This document shows, piece by piece, positions 14,735-26,754 of a stretch of 64,000 bases of DNA. How positions within the stretch are numbered: the first letter of the stretch is position 1; each line of letters opens with the position of its first letter. A model generated the notes under the pieces. That model searched no databases and had not been told where the DNA came from. It saw only the letters and a program-made list of their open reading frames with translations. Source of the stretch: Opisthorchis felineus (Eukaryota; Platyhelminthes; Trematoda; Opisthorchiida; Opisthorchiidae); assembly GCA_004794785.1 (NCBI GenBank), contig SJOL01007707.1, positions 152,305 to 216,304 of the forward strand. Direction: 5' to 3'. Made by a program: the position numbers and the translations under genes.

Positions 14735-14905
14735 AGTAATTTCACACCCTCATCTCGCCACGAATCCCAGACATTCTCGATGGGGTCCAAGTCCGGACTA
14801 GAAGCCGGACAATCCCATAAATAAATATTGCGGCAAAATAACCACGATTTTGTTTTTTTTTTGCAGTGTTTTTGGTGACACACTATTGCATCAAGTGTCA
14901 ACAAA
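14735..14905 (-). pseudogene. Tc1/mariner-type transposase fragment
   Basis: A minus-strand open stretch contains DAIVCHQKHCKKKTKSW and WDCPASSPDLDPIENVW, the C-terminal catalytic block of Tc1/mariner transposases with the third acidic residue in PIENVW (14767-14800). If the Asp of DAIVCH is the second acidic residue, the spacing to Glu is 37, not the usual 34. However, a nine-base homopolymer between them could have slipped. No terminal inverted repeats or N-terminal domain were found, so it is a short relic. Confidence 0.65.
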
Positions 14906-16825
14906 AATCAACAATAACTGGGAACAGACGGTCGTTCGGTGTTACTCAGTTATTCATTCAAAATTTTAGTGTATGTGAGGCGATAACAAAGGTTTCAGAC
15001 AACTGCTTTGCTAGTGTGAAATGGTTTGTAGCTGATTAACTGTAGTATTTCAAATCAGCAATCCGAAACATCTTTGGATGCTTGTTTAGGATCTAGTTCT
15101 TCAAAATGGCACCACAAAAAGGCCCTTCCACTATACAGCATCTTGAGGGAATCGATTAGTTGTACATCTCAAGTAGAAATGAGACAGTGTTTGTGACCCT
15201 CACCTTGTACTTCTTTCCAAACATATGGACTTGATGCAGATAGCTTCTTTCTCGGTCATTTAAGATAGGCGTGAAATTTTGCTACATCCGGCTTACGGGA
15301 CTCTAGTTGTGTCAGCCAGCTTGTGGCGTCGCAAACAGTCCCGCTAGTCGTAACCAGTTAAGTTTTTCTTGGAGTATCCGGACGAAACAAAATGGAAGGG
15401 AAGGCTAGCACTCAAGTTGGTACTAAGACGGGTATTGTAGAGTGTATCAAGCTCACAAGATGAAACCACATAGGCCTTGTTTAATCTGCTACGTGAACAG
15501 CATTCCGGATATAATAACGCTTCCATAACATCAGTCCGCGCCGGTCATCAACCAACCGCATCAGCTGTTTAGACAAGTAAATCTCAGCTGGTGCGATGCT
15601 GCTGTTAGGTCGGCTGCGCTTCGTCTAATCAAGGGTCTGGTGTGATAAGAATGGCAAACATAGGGTTAGGTTGAACGTAACAGACTGAAGTGTTGTGTGT
15701 AAGGCCATACGCCAGAAGATCTGCAGGATTAGCAGAATGCTGTATTGCTCAACAGCATCATTTGTGGCTTTGAGTCTGTTTCATGCGAGGTTACTTATTA
15801 ACTTGATGAACGACCTGCACAACGCGATGAACTACATGTCCATTTATCTACAGATCGGAAATATTTTTAAAGTTGTGCACATATACAAGGTCCCTTAAGT
15901 TAAGCGTCCATGGGTGAGCAGTATGGAAAGGTCTAGTGGTTTTGTTTTGCTGTCGGTTTCGTTAGTTCCAAAACAGAACATACTTACTAACAGAGGAAGA
16001 GTTCAGCAGGACACAAACGACTGAACTCTATGTGGCTTTATAGAGACTGGTACGTTTGAGCGAAGCTTGCACATTGTACAATTGCAACCTGATTCTCTCG
16101 TCCCAGAGTTGTCAGCTTAAACAATAACTACTCTGTATGATTATTCGGTTGCCAGCAATAAGGTTTTTAAGAGGTCCAAAAGTTAGTGGATCCGGCTGCG
16201 GTAATCCGACTACCACTATCACGTTGCGAACAGTTTTCAAATAGCGTTTGTGTGGGAAAATTTTTTGGACAGTGGGAAAGCAAAGCAGTTGCACTCAAAA
16301 TCGAAATTGGTCCGAGTACGTGCCTTGCTGGGCATTGATGTTACTAAGGTTACAAGCTGGAGACAACCAGTCATAAAGAGTAGATGAACTAAATTTCATT
16401 TAACTAGAAGTTGACCATCATCCTCAGTTCACGGTGAAATTTTGAGCATTAGGAATTAAACCGGACTTCGTGTGCCTCAGTGTTAATGATGCTTCAAAGC
16501 ACGGACAAAACGGCTTAGAGAGAGCCGCTTGAGTTGAAAGTTCAGAAAGGCAGTAAATACTCCTAAGAAGGAAGACAAATGAGAAGGTAGAAGTTTCACC
16601 AGGTGGGTGCTTCACATACTACACGAACGCACGGTACACTAGGTCATCTGGAAATACAACCTGCACGGATTTCGAGGTGGTGCAAGGACTGCCGCACAAG
16701 TTCCTATCCGGGAAGTCCGTGGTTCGTTCCAACGCTTTAGTTGCCTCTACTTTGGCAGCCTGTCAGTAGTTGTGTCCTCCTGAGTGTAACACGGCAAGGC
16801 AAACAATATGATAATAATAGTAACC
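14906..16825. other. Non-coding stretch
   Basis: Nothing recognised. The N-terminal part of the Tc1/mariner relic was looked for on the minus strand and not found. Confidence 0.45.
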
Positions 16826-17008
16826 GTTCAGCTGTAACACCCTTTCGGTGCCTAGCTGCCATGCCACCCGAAGGAAGCACGAGGGCTGGGATACTGCCAG
16901 GTTGCCCAAGCCTAGACAGGAGAAGTCAAGATGAGGAGATTGGTTTCGAACCACAGACCTCCCGATCAGTGAATTCGCCCTCTAACCACTGAGCCATCTT
17001 GTTCCCCC
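16826..17008 (-). mobile_element. tRNA-derived SINE copy
   Basis: Minus-strand 5' end reads as a tRNA: an A-box-like tGGCTCAGTGG and a B-box region with GTGGTTCGAAACC near the right-hand end, then a ~110-bp unrelated body ending in the left-hand CAGCTGAAC. It matches the copies at 39.1, 54.5 and 60.3 kb. The 3' side is AT-rich (attattatcatattgttt). No clean target-site duplication. Confidence 0.8.
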
Positions 17009-18820
17009 AAAACGAGATGATGATTCATTATTTTCATACGCAATTTCAAAACTCCATGTTATCTTCGTGCTCACCACAATAACTGGCCGCAGACTTGTTG
17101 CAAACTGTTGGTTCATGGAAAACCGCACCCATTTTTTTTATTTTCAACAGGCTGAGAAGTCTGCGACAATCATGGGATTTTGGATGCACATAGAAACCGT
17201 GCCTCCGGAACATTGCTGCTCACGATCGAAAGCAGCGACGTTTATCCTGGTTAATTGACTATAGTTGTAACCCGCAAACGCTACCAGTACGACTCGGCTA
17301 CCAGTTGCGCATTGATTCACGCGGCAGAACACAGACCAGGCTAAACAAGCAGTGGTGCGAGTCCCTCCTTCGCGATTAGCTTACGCGCCATAATCTGTGT
17401 CAGCGATAAGCAGGACAAAATGACCTGGTTGGCAGAATGTGTGTGCATGATACTTCATGATAACTTTATCCATGCGTGACAAATCGACTGAATGGACACC
17501 CAATTGGTGCTGTGCCTCTCACCTCTCCTTCACTGAGGTGTGAGCTTCTATTACTGCTAATCTCGCCAACAGGAGTTAGAATGAGTCATGCATAGACTGT
17601 ATCTGAGGCCAGCTGTGGGATACAATTTCACTGAACCTTTGGATGCGACGGTTATGTGCATATTTTCTCATGATTAATCGACAGAATTCCCTTCAACTAC
17701 CATCATATGGCGCCTGTAACCTCTAGTGTGACATGCAGTCTAAAGGCCTAACTGTGTGATAAGGCTTGGAAACTTAACAGCACCTACGAAGTTAGGGCGA
17801 AAACCTTAGGGTTCTGGTTACCATCTGCAATCATCCACACTTATAAACCACAAGTGATCGGTCCTAGAGAAGCAGTCCACCACGAGTTTCGTCCCGATCT
17901 GGATTCAGCCGATGGATGTAGCTGTTAGTCATAATTAGAAACAACTGACAATTCACCAGTAGTCAGATTCCTAACGAAGTTCGATGCACCTCCTGAACCG
18001 GAAAAAAGCTTGATTTCAAATACTCTACGCGCACAAATACGTAGGGTTAAGTGTCCGGAATCTGAACTCGAAGATCTCTCTGGTAAGTGAATTCGGACTG
18101 CTTTTACAGGACCAAGTCTTCCTGTTTTACAGTTATCACGCGTAAAAATTACAATTCCATGATTTGGTAACTATCGCGTCCTCCTTGAAGAGCGTGAAAA
18201 GCTGTGGCTGATTCTCACCAATTACTGGTAATCAAATTCGCAGAAAATATTGACGTAAAAGACCACATGATTTCCATCCTTAGTTGTAACTTCCAGTTTC
18301 GCTTGATAGCCGCCGGAAGAACGATGGTTCCGGAAACAACGAGCAAATGGGTCACGTGTCTGTGTCTGATTTTTCAGGATCCGGTCATATATTTATTAAA
18401 AACATGTGGCTGAATTCCAAGCCACCACGACGATCGACGAGCGTCTAATCAGGTAAACTTTGTGACCATTCATTTTTATGTAGATGTCGGTCTGAGTAAC
18501 TTAACACCTGGTTAGTACCAAAGTCTCACACTCAGCTTTAAATGTTGCCGTCGCTTGAATACACTTAGTGAGATATTGCTGGATTTGTGAAACGGTCAAA
18601 TGGTAAAATGACTACTGTTGTTTGCCGGTGTTTTAAGATCACATCAAAACCCAACAAAGATTTTTGGACTGTACGTTACACTGACTAAAATTCTTTCTTG
18701 ATCTGAGTAGAATAACCGGTATTGATGTGGGTGTTTGAAACACAAATGTAACCTCTCGGGAAAGCTGGCTATTAATGTCTGTGACAGTTGTTCGCATTCG
18801 AGGTTCTTTATCCATCATAA
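17009..18820. other. Non-coding stretch
   Basis: No gene, RNA or repeat recognised; open frames are 70 codons or shorter. Confidence 0.45.
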
Positions 18821-18901
18821 ACACCATAAAAGAGAGATTCAGCTGGGTTCCAGGTGAGTCTTTCGCAAAACCAAATTTGTTTTCAAATGAATGTATTTCG
18901 C
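18821..18901 (+). mobile_element. Short 5'-truncated HHR-repeat copy
   Basis: Same module and same 3' end (GTATTTCGC) as the copies at 6.7 and 61.6 kb, including CCAGGTGAGTCT and the A-rich block before TTTGTTTTCAAATGA. I see no clear target-site duplication. Confidence 0.6.
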
Positions 18902-21900
18902 TAAACTACAATCCTGTCTTGCAAGAAAGTTTAAGACCTGCTTATCCTATTCGTTGCTCGAAACTTTATTCCCCGTTCAATTTTTGGACATTGGGAGAGG
19001 CGACCGTACGGTGAAACTCCAGAGGAGGATAGAAAACAGCCGATTCTGATGTTAGCCGACAGCATCTTCCAACCAGCCCTGGACGTGTTGCCTTATTTTC
19101 CCTTCTTTGTTCACAAAGCGATAAGCATCCAAATTGCTGAGACGTTGAGCGGCTCCATGAATGAAGCCCGACTTTCGTTGTCGCCTTGTAAATTAAACAA
19201 GAACACTCAAGCAATTACGCACACAAACAACGACGCAACAATTGATAACTTTCCACAAACCATCATCAAATTAGCCCGCATTGACTATAGCGCAGCGGTT
19301 GATGAAACATGCGTATAATCATCTGATACTGGCTCTCAGCAATTGTGATGGGAGGGAAGCATAGGGAGGATGAACCGCGCAACTTTTCAACATCTACGGC
19401 GGCAGTGAAAACTGTGACATGCTGAGATAGTTAGCCTTTCCGTAACAGGCACAGAGCCTGTTACAGTACAGAACACACGAGAGTTTCGCAAAACCTGGCT
19501 TGACAAGCGTTCGTTTTTTAAATATACTCGATTCTCATCTTATGATTTCTCCACAGACCATATTATTTTACTGGGCCAGAACTTCTGGAACGCATTGAAG
19601 GAATTATGAAATACCTTACAGTACAGCCGGGAAATTAAACTATAGAAAATGGTGACGTTTTTATTCCCTGTGATGCAGTCTACTCCACAGTGAAGTGGAG
19701 GGTTGAACGACACCTCTTCCTAGCCAGTCCAGTCCTCCATTAAGGTGGTTCAAACTGTTACTTTGTTAGGATGCCTGATAGTGGCGAGAGAAAGGAAGAA
19801 TTCGAAAACCAAAATAAGGCATCACGTGATCTTGCTTTTCTAATTTTGACTCCTAAGTCTAATGACCGCTCACTACTCACACGCTATCAATAAATCAGGA
19901 GGTCAACTTCTAACATCCGAATTGGGCACAGAATGTCTTCAGCCTCTTTGAATTCTCGTAAAAGCAAGAGAGAAACCTGTAATTTTCGCTTTAACTGACT
20001 TACTTGCGCATCACTGTCGGTTTATCTCAGGTATCTTGTTCTCGTACCGTAAATGTTAAAACACTATCTGAGCGGGATTTCACCCTTTCTAGGGATGCCT
20101 CAGTCCTGTGATTTTTTGAATCGCTTGCAGGATGTGCTGCTTCGGTTTCTATGCACTTAAATAGAGGAGAGAGGTGTGTACACGATGAAAGATGCTATGA
20201 CGGTACTGGCCCTGGAAGACTGTTTAAACCTTTACAGCACAACTGGTTTTACATGTGCACAAACTAGTTCTTAAATACTACACCTGCCATGGGGCCTGAT
20301 AGCCTGGTGGATTTTGCTGGAGCTTGCTACAAGAAAGACTTAACAAAATTCCCTGCGTTAATTCGCATTTTATAGATCCAAGGTACACTTTCTGAAGCAA
20401 TCAAAGTTCGCCGCAATATAACCATTGCAAAAACACTGCACTTAAGTCATACTCTTCGTTCGGTTTTTGACTCAGCATCCTTATTTTTTCAGATAGGAAA
20501 ATGCCTGTAGTCACACTCAGAACAAAAAACATGAAAAAGGTTAACTTATTCATGCTACACCGTCTAGCTGACCAATACGTCACAGGTATATGGACCAAAA
20601 TAGAGTTCGGTTCAGGGGAACCGGAAAATCAGTAACAATGAGTCTGGCAATTTGTTTAAATTACACATCGTATAAGATGTTTTTGAGAGTCGAAATCAAC
20701 TACCAAGTTCCTGGATTGCGGGCGGTTTTGCGAAAAAGACCAAGCACGAAGGGGTGCGGTGCATCCCACCTCTGAAATATTGTGGCCATACAGCTGTCTT
20801 TTCGATGGGCGTTGTCTGTTAACATTTATTTATTTCAGCAAATGGGACACAATCATCCCATTGTGGTGATCGAACGTGGATGCTAGTTGGGAACAGAATG
20901 CTCATTTTGTCACCAGCTGAAGCGGGGACAGTGGGATTTTATCTGCAGCCATTGAATTATTCTGCTATTATTCGTCGTTCGTTGTCTCATCTTCCTCTAA
21001 ACAGCTTAAATCGTTGTCCACATGTTCCACCATCACGCAAAAAATAGCCTACGGAATGGCGTTAACGCAGAAGTCCGTGATAAACCGAATTAGACGTATA
21101 TGACAAATCTTACGCTCCTTGCACTCGAAGGTAACTTGACAGTATGAGCATAAGCCTTCACTAATGGGCTGCATATGGGGGATTTCCGGCACTGCCCACA
21201 CACTAGGATTCTCAAAACGATACAGCTGTTCTCATCGTAACAATGGAGTCTGCTTTTATTAGGTTATTATTTTGCGTCTTGGAACAATGGACCAGGATTC
21301 GTGCACTTATGGAATGGATTGTACTGCCCTAAAGTAGTAGAGAATTGAATGATATCCGGGGCAGAATAATTCACTTGCTTTTATCAGTACAGTTTAATGG
21401 TGCGCCCACAAATACTCAAAATTTGAGTATAGTTTTACGGTTGAGTAGCAAAATTGTTATCGACCCACAATAACGGTTGTTCCTCTGGTCATCCTATTTT
21501 TCCTCGTCGGGATGTTCGTGGAGGGATAACTTCATCAGATGGCCCGCTGAACAGTTCCGAAATGACCGGCCTTTTGCCATACTGGAGAACGATATAGAAC
21601 GACACAGAACGCTTCCATCCAAAAGCACACCCTCTTCAAGCATTGGAATTTAAGGAGTTAACGCTGATTTCGCCGCAGCCGATGCCTCTTGAAATATACT
21701 CTGGAGATGCCACATGTATGTTGGCACCAATGTAGTCATTGGTGATTACCGAGTTGAAATTTTCTACTTTATGACTTATCACCCAACGGCTACTGGCATC
21801 ACACTTGTATAATCCAATCCATGGATACCCTACAATGGCAGCCTGAAATCTCAAATGCATATGATCACCGGGAAGCAAAAAGTGTTCTTGGTCTCTACTG

Positions 21901-23034
21901 TTTTCCAAAGACGCAGCCATTTAGACTACTCTTAATAGCTTTACATTGGTGAGCAAAGTTTTGTGGAGTCTTTTCGACGGACTGGAACGATTCGCATTCT
22001 GTTTCAGGGGAGAGTGGTTCACTTCCCATCTAGGGACCTGGGACAATACACCTGAGGTCACAGTCACAAAAATGAGCTGTTGTCCAACCAAACTTTGAAA
22101 TGTTTTTAGCGGTTATTACAACCAGCACACCCACTACCGTTGGCTCAGGCTTCATGATTCGATGCAATGCGATCAGGTCATCAGACCACACCCTATGTTA
22201 CGTTCATTTGTGAAGCTCACTAGTTAGTACCAGGAATGCGCATCCGGAGTAAACAGTATAGTTACACTTGAAGTCCAACCTTTCCACCTCTTTTAGAGGG
22301 TCCAGTAATATGCCCAAGTGGTAACTTTAGCGGAAATGGAACAAGGTGGTCTGCAGACGGTGACCGGTCCATTGCTTTGGGCGAACGGATTTGTGGGAAC
22401 CAGAGCCTATTCAGTGTATATATTCCAACTTTGCTCTGCTGTATGCTAGACAAAGCAGTAATAGAGTGCTTGTTTATTATTCAATTTACCAAGCGCCAAC
22501 TTTGACTTTATACTTTTTGAAAGAGTTTTTCGTGCGCTACATACCACTTGCTTATCAGCATCATTGCAAACGAATGTAAGCACTGTGAAAACCTCACAAT
22601 CTCTCGGAGTGTTACAGGCCTCATTGTTATTCATCTGCACACTAGAATCATCCGTAGTGCAAAATTGTCAGATACTTCCACCTTTCCCGACTTTTCATAA
22701 CAGGCAATAACGTGTTGAGATGCTGTTAAAACGTGGCAGCATTTCGTTTTGCTCAAGTATGTCCTGTGATTCAAAACAGAGGAAAACAAGGCTTCCGTCG
22801 GGTACGCCACTGTTTGCGACAAACTAGTGATTAGTAACGGAGAGAGATGGACCGAGGTTAAATCTCTACTGGCCTCGGCCTGCACTTCGAAGTCTGGGAG
22901 ACTTCTCACAGATACTAGCCTAGATGGTGTGTAAATGCCTCTACCAACTAATCTATCCTTTTCCGACTTGAACGCATGACCTTTTGTATAAGGTTTCCTT
23001 GCCAGTGCAGACAACGTTTAGATTGCCGGAACTT
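18902..23034. other. Non-coding stretch
   Basis: No domain recognised. The longest frames (94 codons at 21636-21920 minus; 127 codons at 22631-23014 minus) lack homology that I can see and lack clear splice sites. Confidence 0.45.
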
Positions 23035-23480
23035 TTACTCCATCATAATTATCATCATCCTCAACATCACCATCAGCATCGTCAGCATCGTCACCATCGT
23101 CATCAGCATCATCGGCATCACCATCCTAATCGACAGCATGACATCCGTGTTAAACACTGATGCTTCACTGCCGTACAACCATTTATTTTCGTATGTGTGC
23201 GATCCATGGTTGTACGTGGACTGGGAAACTGTCAGGGCACCCACACCTAGACAGGAGGACGATTAGGGTCCCAAACCAAAGCCTTTGGCTCAAAATCCTG
23301 ACCGCAAGGCAGCGGTGTTTGGCGGAAGATGAAAATGCATTTCAATTTTTATAGAACAAGTCGCCACACATGTTTCAATCTCCAACCTGGAGGGCCAGGA
23401 GACTGTGTTCATCAGACCACTAACCATTGACCAGTCTGGTGTGAGACTCTGCAAGTGGCACGCAGTATGATTCAATGGGT
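23035..23480 (-). mobile_element. LINE-like 3' end with hairpin and (GAT)n tail
   Basis: Minus-strand order: GAGTCTCACACCAGACTGGTC, CTCCTGGCCCTCCAGGTTGG, GCCAAAGGCTTTGG, a CGTACAACCATGG block, GTACGGCAGTGAAGCATCAG, a hairpin (23142-23162 on the plus strand: catccgtgtt paired imperfectly with acactgatg), then a 90-bp imperfect GAT-type microsatellite tail at 23041-23134. The fixed tail structure suggests the 3' UTR end of a non-LTR retrotransposon. No reverse transcriptase was seen upstream. Confidence 0.6.
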
Positions 23481-24560
23481 CGCCGACGTACTCAAACCGT
23501 CACACTACGGTTAGGTCCAGTCTCTTTCTACTCCATAAGGGCAAGAATAAGGAAGACGTTGTGGTCTTCAAATGCACAACTCAAGCTCAAGGCATCCATC
23601 TGTGTTACTCAGATTCTCCAGACCTGATATTCAGTGCTCTTGGACTTTGGACTCTTTGGACTCTCACCAATTAGTAACTTTCTTCCTCCTTAGACAGAAT
23701 GCAGACAAGGGTGTAACTGTAAGAGGTGACTTTTGCGGGGTTTCCCTCGTCTAGAAGGAGACAGAACATCAGAGGGCCTTTACCAGTCATCCCCTATCTC
23801 CAGCTTCAATGGATGTTCCTTTGCCTTTTAGTCACATTCATTTAGGATGCGAAGGTTTTCACCATCAAAACCAAGGTTACGAGAATAGTATTTGTGGTAA
23901 GAAATCGTGACCCACATAGAAGTAAACACTAGACAGTTCAGCAATTACTGCCCAGGCTTCTATACGATCCAGCTTATCTTCTACCAGAGATGGTCGGACA
24001 CCAAAAGTGAAGATCATGTTCAAGAGATCCAGTGAATTTATAAGCTCCGTCTTCATCTCATGAGCGTTTTCAGACCCATATCAACAATTTAACCACCAAA
24101 TTAAATTTTCTACTCACCATTCCAACCTACCACAATTAGTGCACTTGATGACCCGTAGACAAAGGGAAAAACCAACAGGCCGGTTTACAGACGTCTACTT
24201 GAGTAAGTTTTTTGTTCACTCGAAAAGGTAAAGAAATAGGATTTTCTGCCAAACCCACCATGAAAAGAAAATGCTCCCAAATGAGAAACCCTGTTCCAAA
24301 AAGGTCATTTGTTGTATTGGTATGATGATGCACCCTGAAAGTTATTTTTGTCTATGCGCCTAATGCTCCTAAATAGTACCATACTCATAGGCATCTTGGT
24401 ATACTTGCTGTTTCGCATCCCTAAAAAAATTACCGTACAAAAAGCGGTGATATAAGAAATCAGTGCAGGTTCCTTTATCATTTATTACCTGTACACAGGT
24501 TTTCTGTTATCTTTCGGATAATATTCAAATCTTCATGATAAATATGTGGCTACTGAATGT
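23481..24560 (+). other. Intron immediately upstream of the homeobox exon
   Basis: Ends in the acceptor at 24561-24574. No exon carrying homeodomain residues 1-44 was recognised here. Confidence 0.6.
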
Positions 24561-24574
24561 TTCTCCCTCACCAG
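24561..24574 (+). other. Splice acceptor before the homeobox exon
   Basis: A pyrimidine-rich run ending in CAG lies immediately before the codon for homeodomain residue 45. It sets the exon start in phase 0 and explains why the open frame extends a few codons into non-homologous sequence. Confidence 0.85.
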
Positions 24575-26461
24575 GTAAAAGTTTGGTTCCAAAACAGAAG
24601 GATGAAAAAGAAGAAACTTCAATCGCGTAATCCCAGCGTCGGGGGATGCGGTGGTGTTGCAGGGAATTTTTCGGAAACTGATGGTGACATGATCACAAAA
24701 GAAGGGTTCGATGTTGGGCTAGAAGGTGATGACTTGTCGGGAAGCGGTGAGGATTCGCAGCACTATCTGGACGCGAATGCCACACACCGAGAAGCTTCTC
24801 CTCCATTTTACAGGCATGCGTCCCATTCCGACGGAGACAATGATGATATTCAGTTCACAGATAGTCGAGGAAAAGAGCAAAGCAAGGATGAATCCATGAA
24901 AAAATTGGATATGATTAGATTTGCCGAAGGAAAGATGTTACTCAACTCCATGTTACCACAATCGCCGTCTAAATCGGTTCCACTTTCTTGTGCTCTACAC
25001 GGACTAGGTAGGGTTTCTCCAGAGTTGGGCCGGAGACTTTCGCAAACAGAGCGATTTATCGGAGACACAGAAATTACGGCATCATTATTGCAAAACAAAA
25101 ATCTGGACTTCATGAACCAAATGTTGCGCAGCTGCGTTGCACAAAGTGAGGAGAGACAGAATTTACAAGAAAACCAGTCCATTTCACAAAGAGGAACGCC
25201 GGATGACCAATGGAGTAAACAACACCTTATCGAATCCAGTACCCAACCTAGCACAGCAACACAGATACAAATGTGTCAGCATATTGACAATTCCGAAAAG
25301 ACATGTGCTGCTCTAACCAGTACCCCAGGTTGGCAAAATACTGTAGTTAACGCAACCCTGCGTGACCCAGGTATTTTCAAATCAAGCTATCCACATCCCA
25401 ACCTTAATTCACTCCCACATTCAATTTCTCATTTAAAGGATAGTGAGTACTCTTCAAACACTTTCGAAAGTGTGGCAGCCCAAAAATTGTTCTCTGGATC
25501 TGTACCCACCAGCATTACCATATGTCAACCACCACTATCTGCCTATGTTTCCAACTCGGTCATCACGGAGAGCTCTGTTGACTCAAATCGCTTTCACTCC
25601 CCTAATTCAGGACTGTTGGGAATTTCTCAAGATGCCTTTCTTCGACAGTGTCTCTCTTTTGACGGAGAGCTTGGCGTGACCGACAGAACAGAACCAAATG
25701 AGGTCAAAAGTTTGGTTGATTCGGACTCATCAGAACGCCAAAAGTACTCAGTATCACAAGTGTTTGATCCAGCAGCAAACTTCTCCCAAAACCGTTGTTC
25801 TATTGCACAGCGATTCCCATTTGTGGACATTTCGGCATTTGGGATAAAGCACTACACACATGAAGGAAGCTATCCATATCCGACAACATTTGAAAGTTAC
25901 GTGACTCCCGTGGTAGCCCCTCAGTTAGCTGAGCACGATACAGTTTACGGGCGACCATTTAGTCTAGAGGATCCCTCGAACACCTCGGTGTCAACACATT
26001 GTGTAGATCCTTATATTCAAGCCGGTGAGAAGCGAAACTACAAGAGCGCACAGTTATTTAACGAAAACTCAGTTTGCGCTATTTCTGGAGCGACTACTTA
26101 CTTAAACTCCAACTGCCGAACCACGTCAGTGAGTGCAAACTCATGCTCTCAAATATTCGGAGGAGATAGCACAAGTTCTCCAGATTGTGTTCTACCCAGT
26201 TCTGTGCACTTCCAGTCAAATCATTTCCGACCGGGTTTTGGAACCGACCCCGATAATGACTATCCAGCGTTTTACAATACCTACGCAGCATCAAAGCCCC
26301 TCTGTGGTTCCACAACCTTTCCTCATTTCACCCATTCAGTTCCAGGACCGATGGTGGACCTTTTTGCATCACCCGGAAACCAGTCTTTCATTCCACATTC
26401 GACATCAACCATACCTTTTCAGTTGTTTGCGAAACAAAACTCTGTTGATTTGCCCTCCTGA
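24575..26461 (+). CDS. 3'-terminal exon of a Hox-like (ANTP-class) homeobox gene
   Basis: Sequence-specific DNA-binding transcription factor, expected in the nucleus. The reading frame is open for 628 codons to a TGA, far beyond chance in this window. It begins exactly after a pyrimidine-rich acceptor (ttctccctcaccag) with VKVWFQNRRMKKKK, which is homeodomain helix 3 from residue 45. Trp48, Phe49, Gln50, Asn51, Arg53 and Met54 are all kept, as in Gln50-class Hox-type proteins. The intron between residues 44 and 45 is a site known in labial, Abd-B and Distal-less type genes. The remaining ~610 residues form a Ser/Thr/Asn-rich tail with an acidic patch at about exon residues 34-66 and no domain I recognise; long tails are usual in flatworm Hox proteins. 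Residues 1-44 of the homeodomain and the N-terminus are not in this exon. The Hox subgroup is unresolved: Lys56 is unusual, and both labial-like and posterior (Abd-B/Post-2) assignments are possible. The ATG at 24557 is intronic and not a start. Confidence 0.93.
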   Translation, partial: VKVWFQNRRMKKKKLQSRNPSVGGCGGVAGNFSETDGDMITKEGFDVGLEGDDLSGSGEDSQHYLDANATHREASPPFYRHASHSDGDNDDIQFTDSRGKEQSKDESMKKLDMIRFAEGKMLLNSMLPQSPSKSVPLSCALHGLGRVSPELGRRLSQTERFIGDTEITASLLQNKNLDFMNQMLRSCVAQSEERQNLQENQSISQRGTPDDQWSKQHLIESSTQPSTATQIQMCQHIDNSEKTCAALTSTPGWQNTVVNATLRDPGIFKSSYPHPNLNSLPHSISHLKDSEYSSNTFESVAAQKLFSGSVPTSITICQPPLSAYVSNSVITESSVDSNRFHSPNSGLLGISQDAFLRQCLSFDGELGVTDRTEPNEVKSLVDSDSSERQKYSVSQVFDPAANFSQNRCSIAQRFPFVDISAFGIKHYTHEGSYPYPTTFESYVTPVVAPQLAEHDTVYGRPFSLEDPSNTSVSTHCVDPYIQAGEKRNYKSAQLFNENSVCAISGATTYLNSNCRTTSVSANSCSQIFGGDSTSSPDCVLPSSVHFQSNHFRPGFGTDPDNDYPAFYNTYAASKPLCGSTTFPHFTHSVPGPMVDLFASPGNQSFIPHSTSTIPFQLFAKQNSVDLPS

Positions 26462-26748
26462 CTTGATTAAAAATACCTCAATGCATGGGCGATCGATTTC
26501 TTACAAGGCGAGCCTCATCTGTCTTACAGTTTAATGAAGCCGAACCGAAAAACGCTGACATGTGAATTTCTTTAATCCTTCAAAACCTCACTTATCTTCA
26601 ATCCACCAATGCACAGGGTCATCGGTTCCGCGAGTTGTTGTCTTGTCGTTAACGGTACGAACTATTTTTTCTTCATTTCTGTGGAATTATCACACCTGTA
26701 AATTAATTTTATCCAAGCACACTTTCAAGAATTGTCCAAAGACGGGTT

Positions 26749-26754
26749 AATAAA
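26749..26754 (+). terminator. Polyadenylation signal of the homeobox gene
   Basis: A canonical AATAAA lies 288 bases after the stop codon and is followed within 15 bases by a GT-rich stretch (tgtgttctgtct) of the kind that promotes cleavage. The implied 3' UTR is about 0.3 kb. Confidence 0.65.

Noticed and set aside
22976..23266. Hydrophobic Ile-rich 96-codon frame resembling a membrane protein
   Set aside because: It is the translation of the ATC/GAT microsatellite tail of a LINE-like repeat.
24850..25254. 134-codon minus-strand frame inside the homeobox exon
   Set aside because: Antisense shadow of the 628-codon coding exon; the other frames at 25443-25679, 25627-25830, 26094-26315 and 26133-26534 are shadows too.
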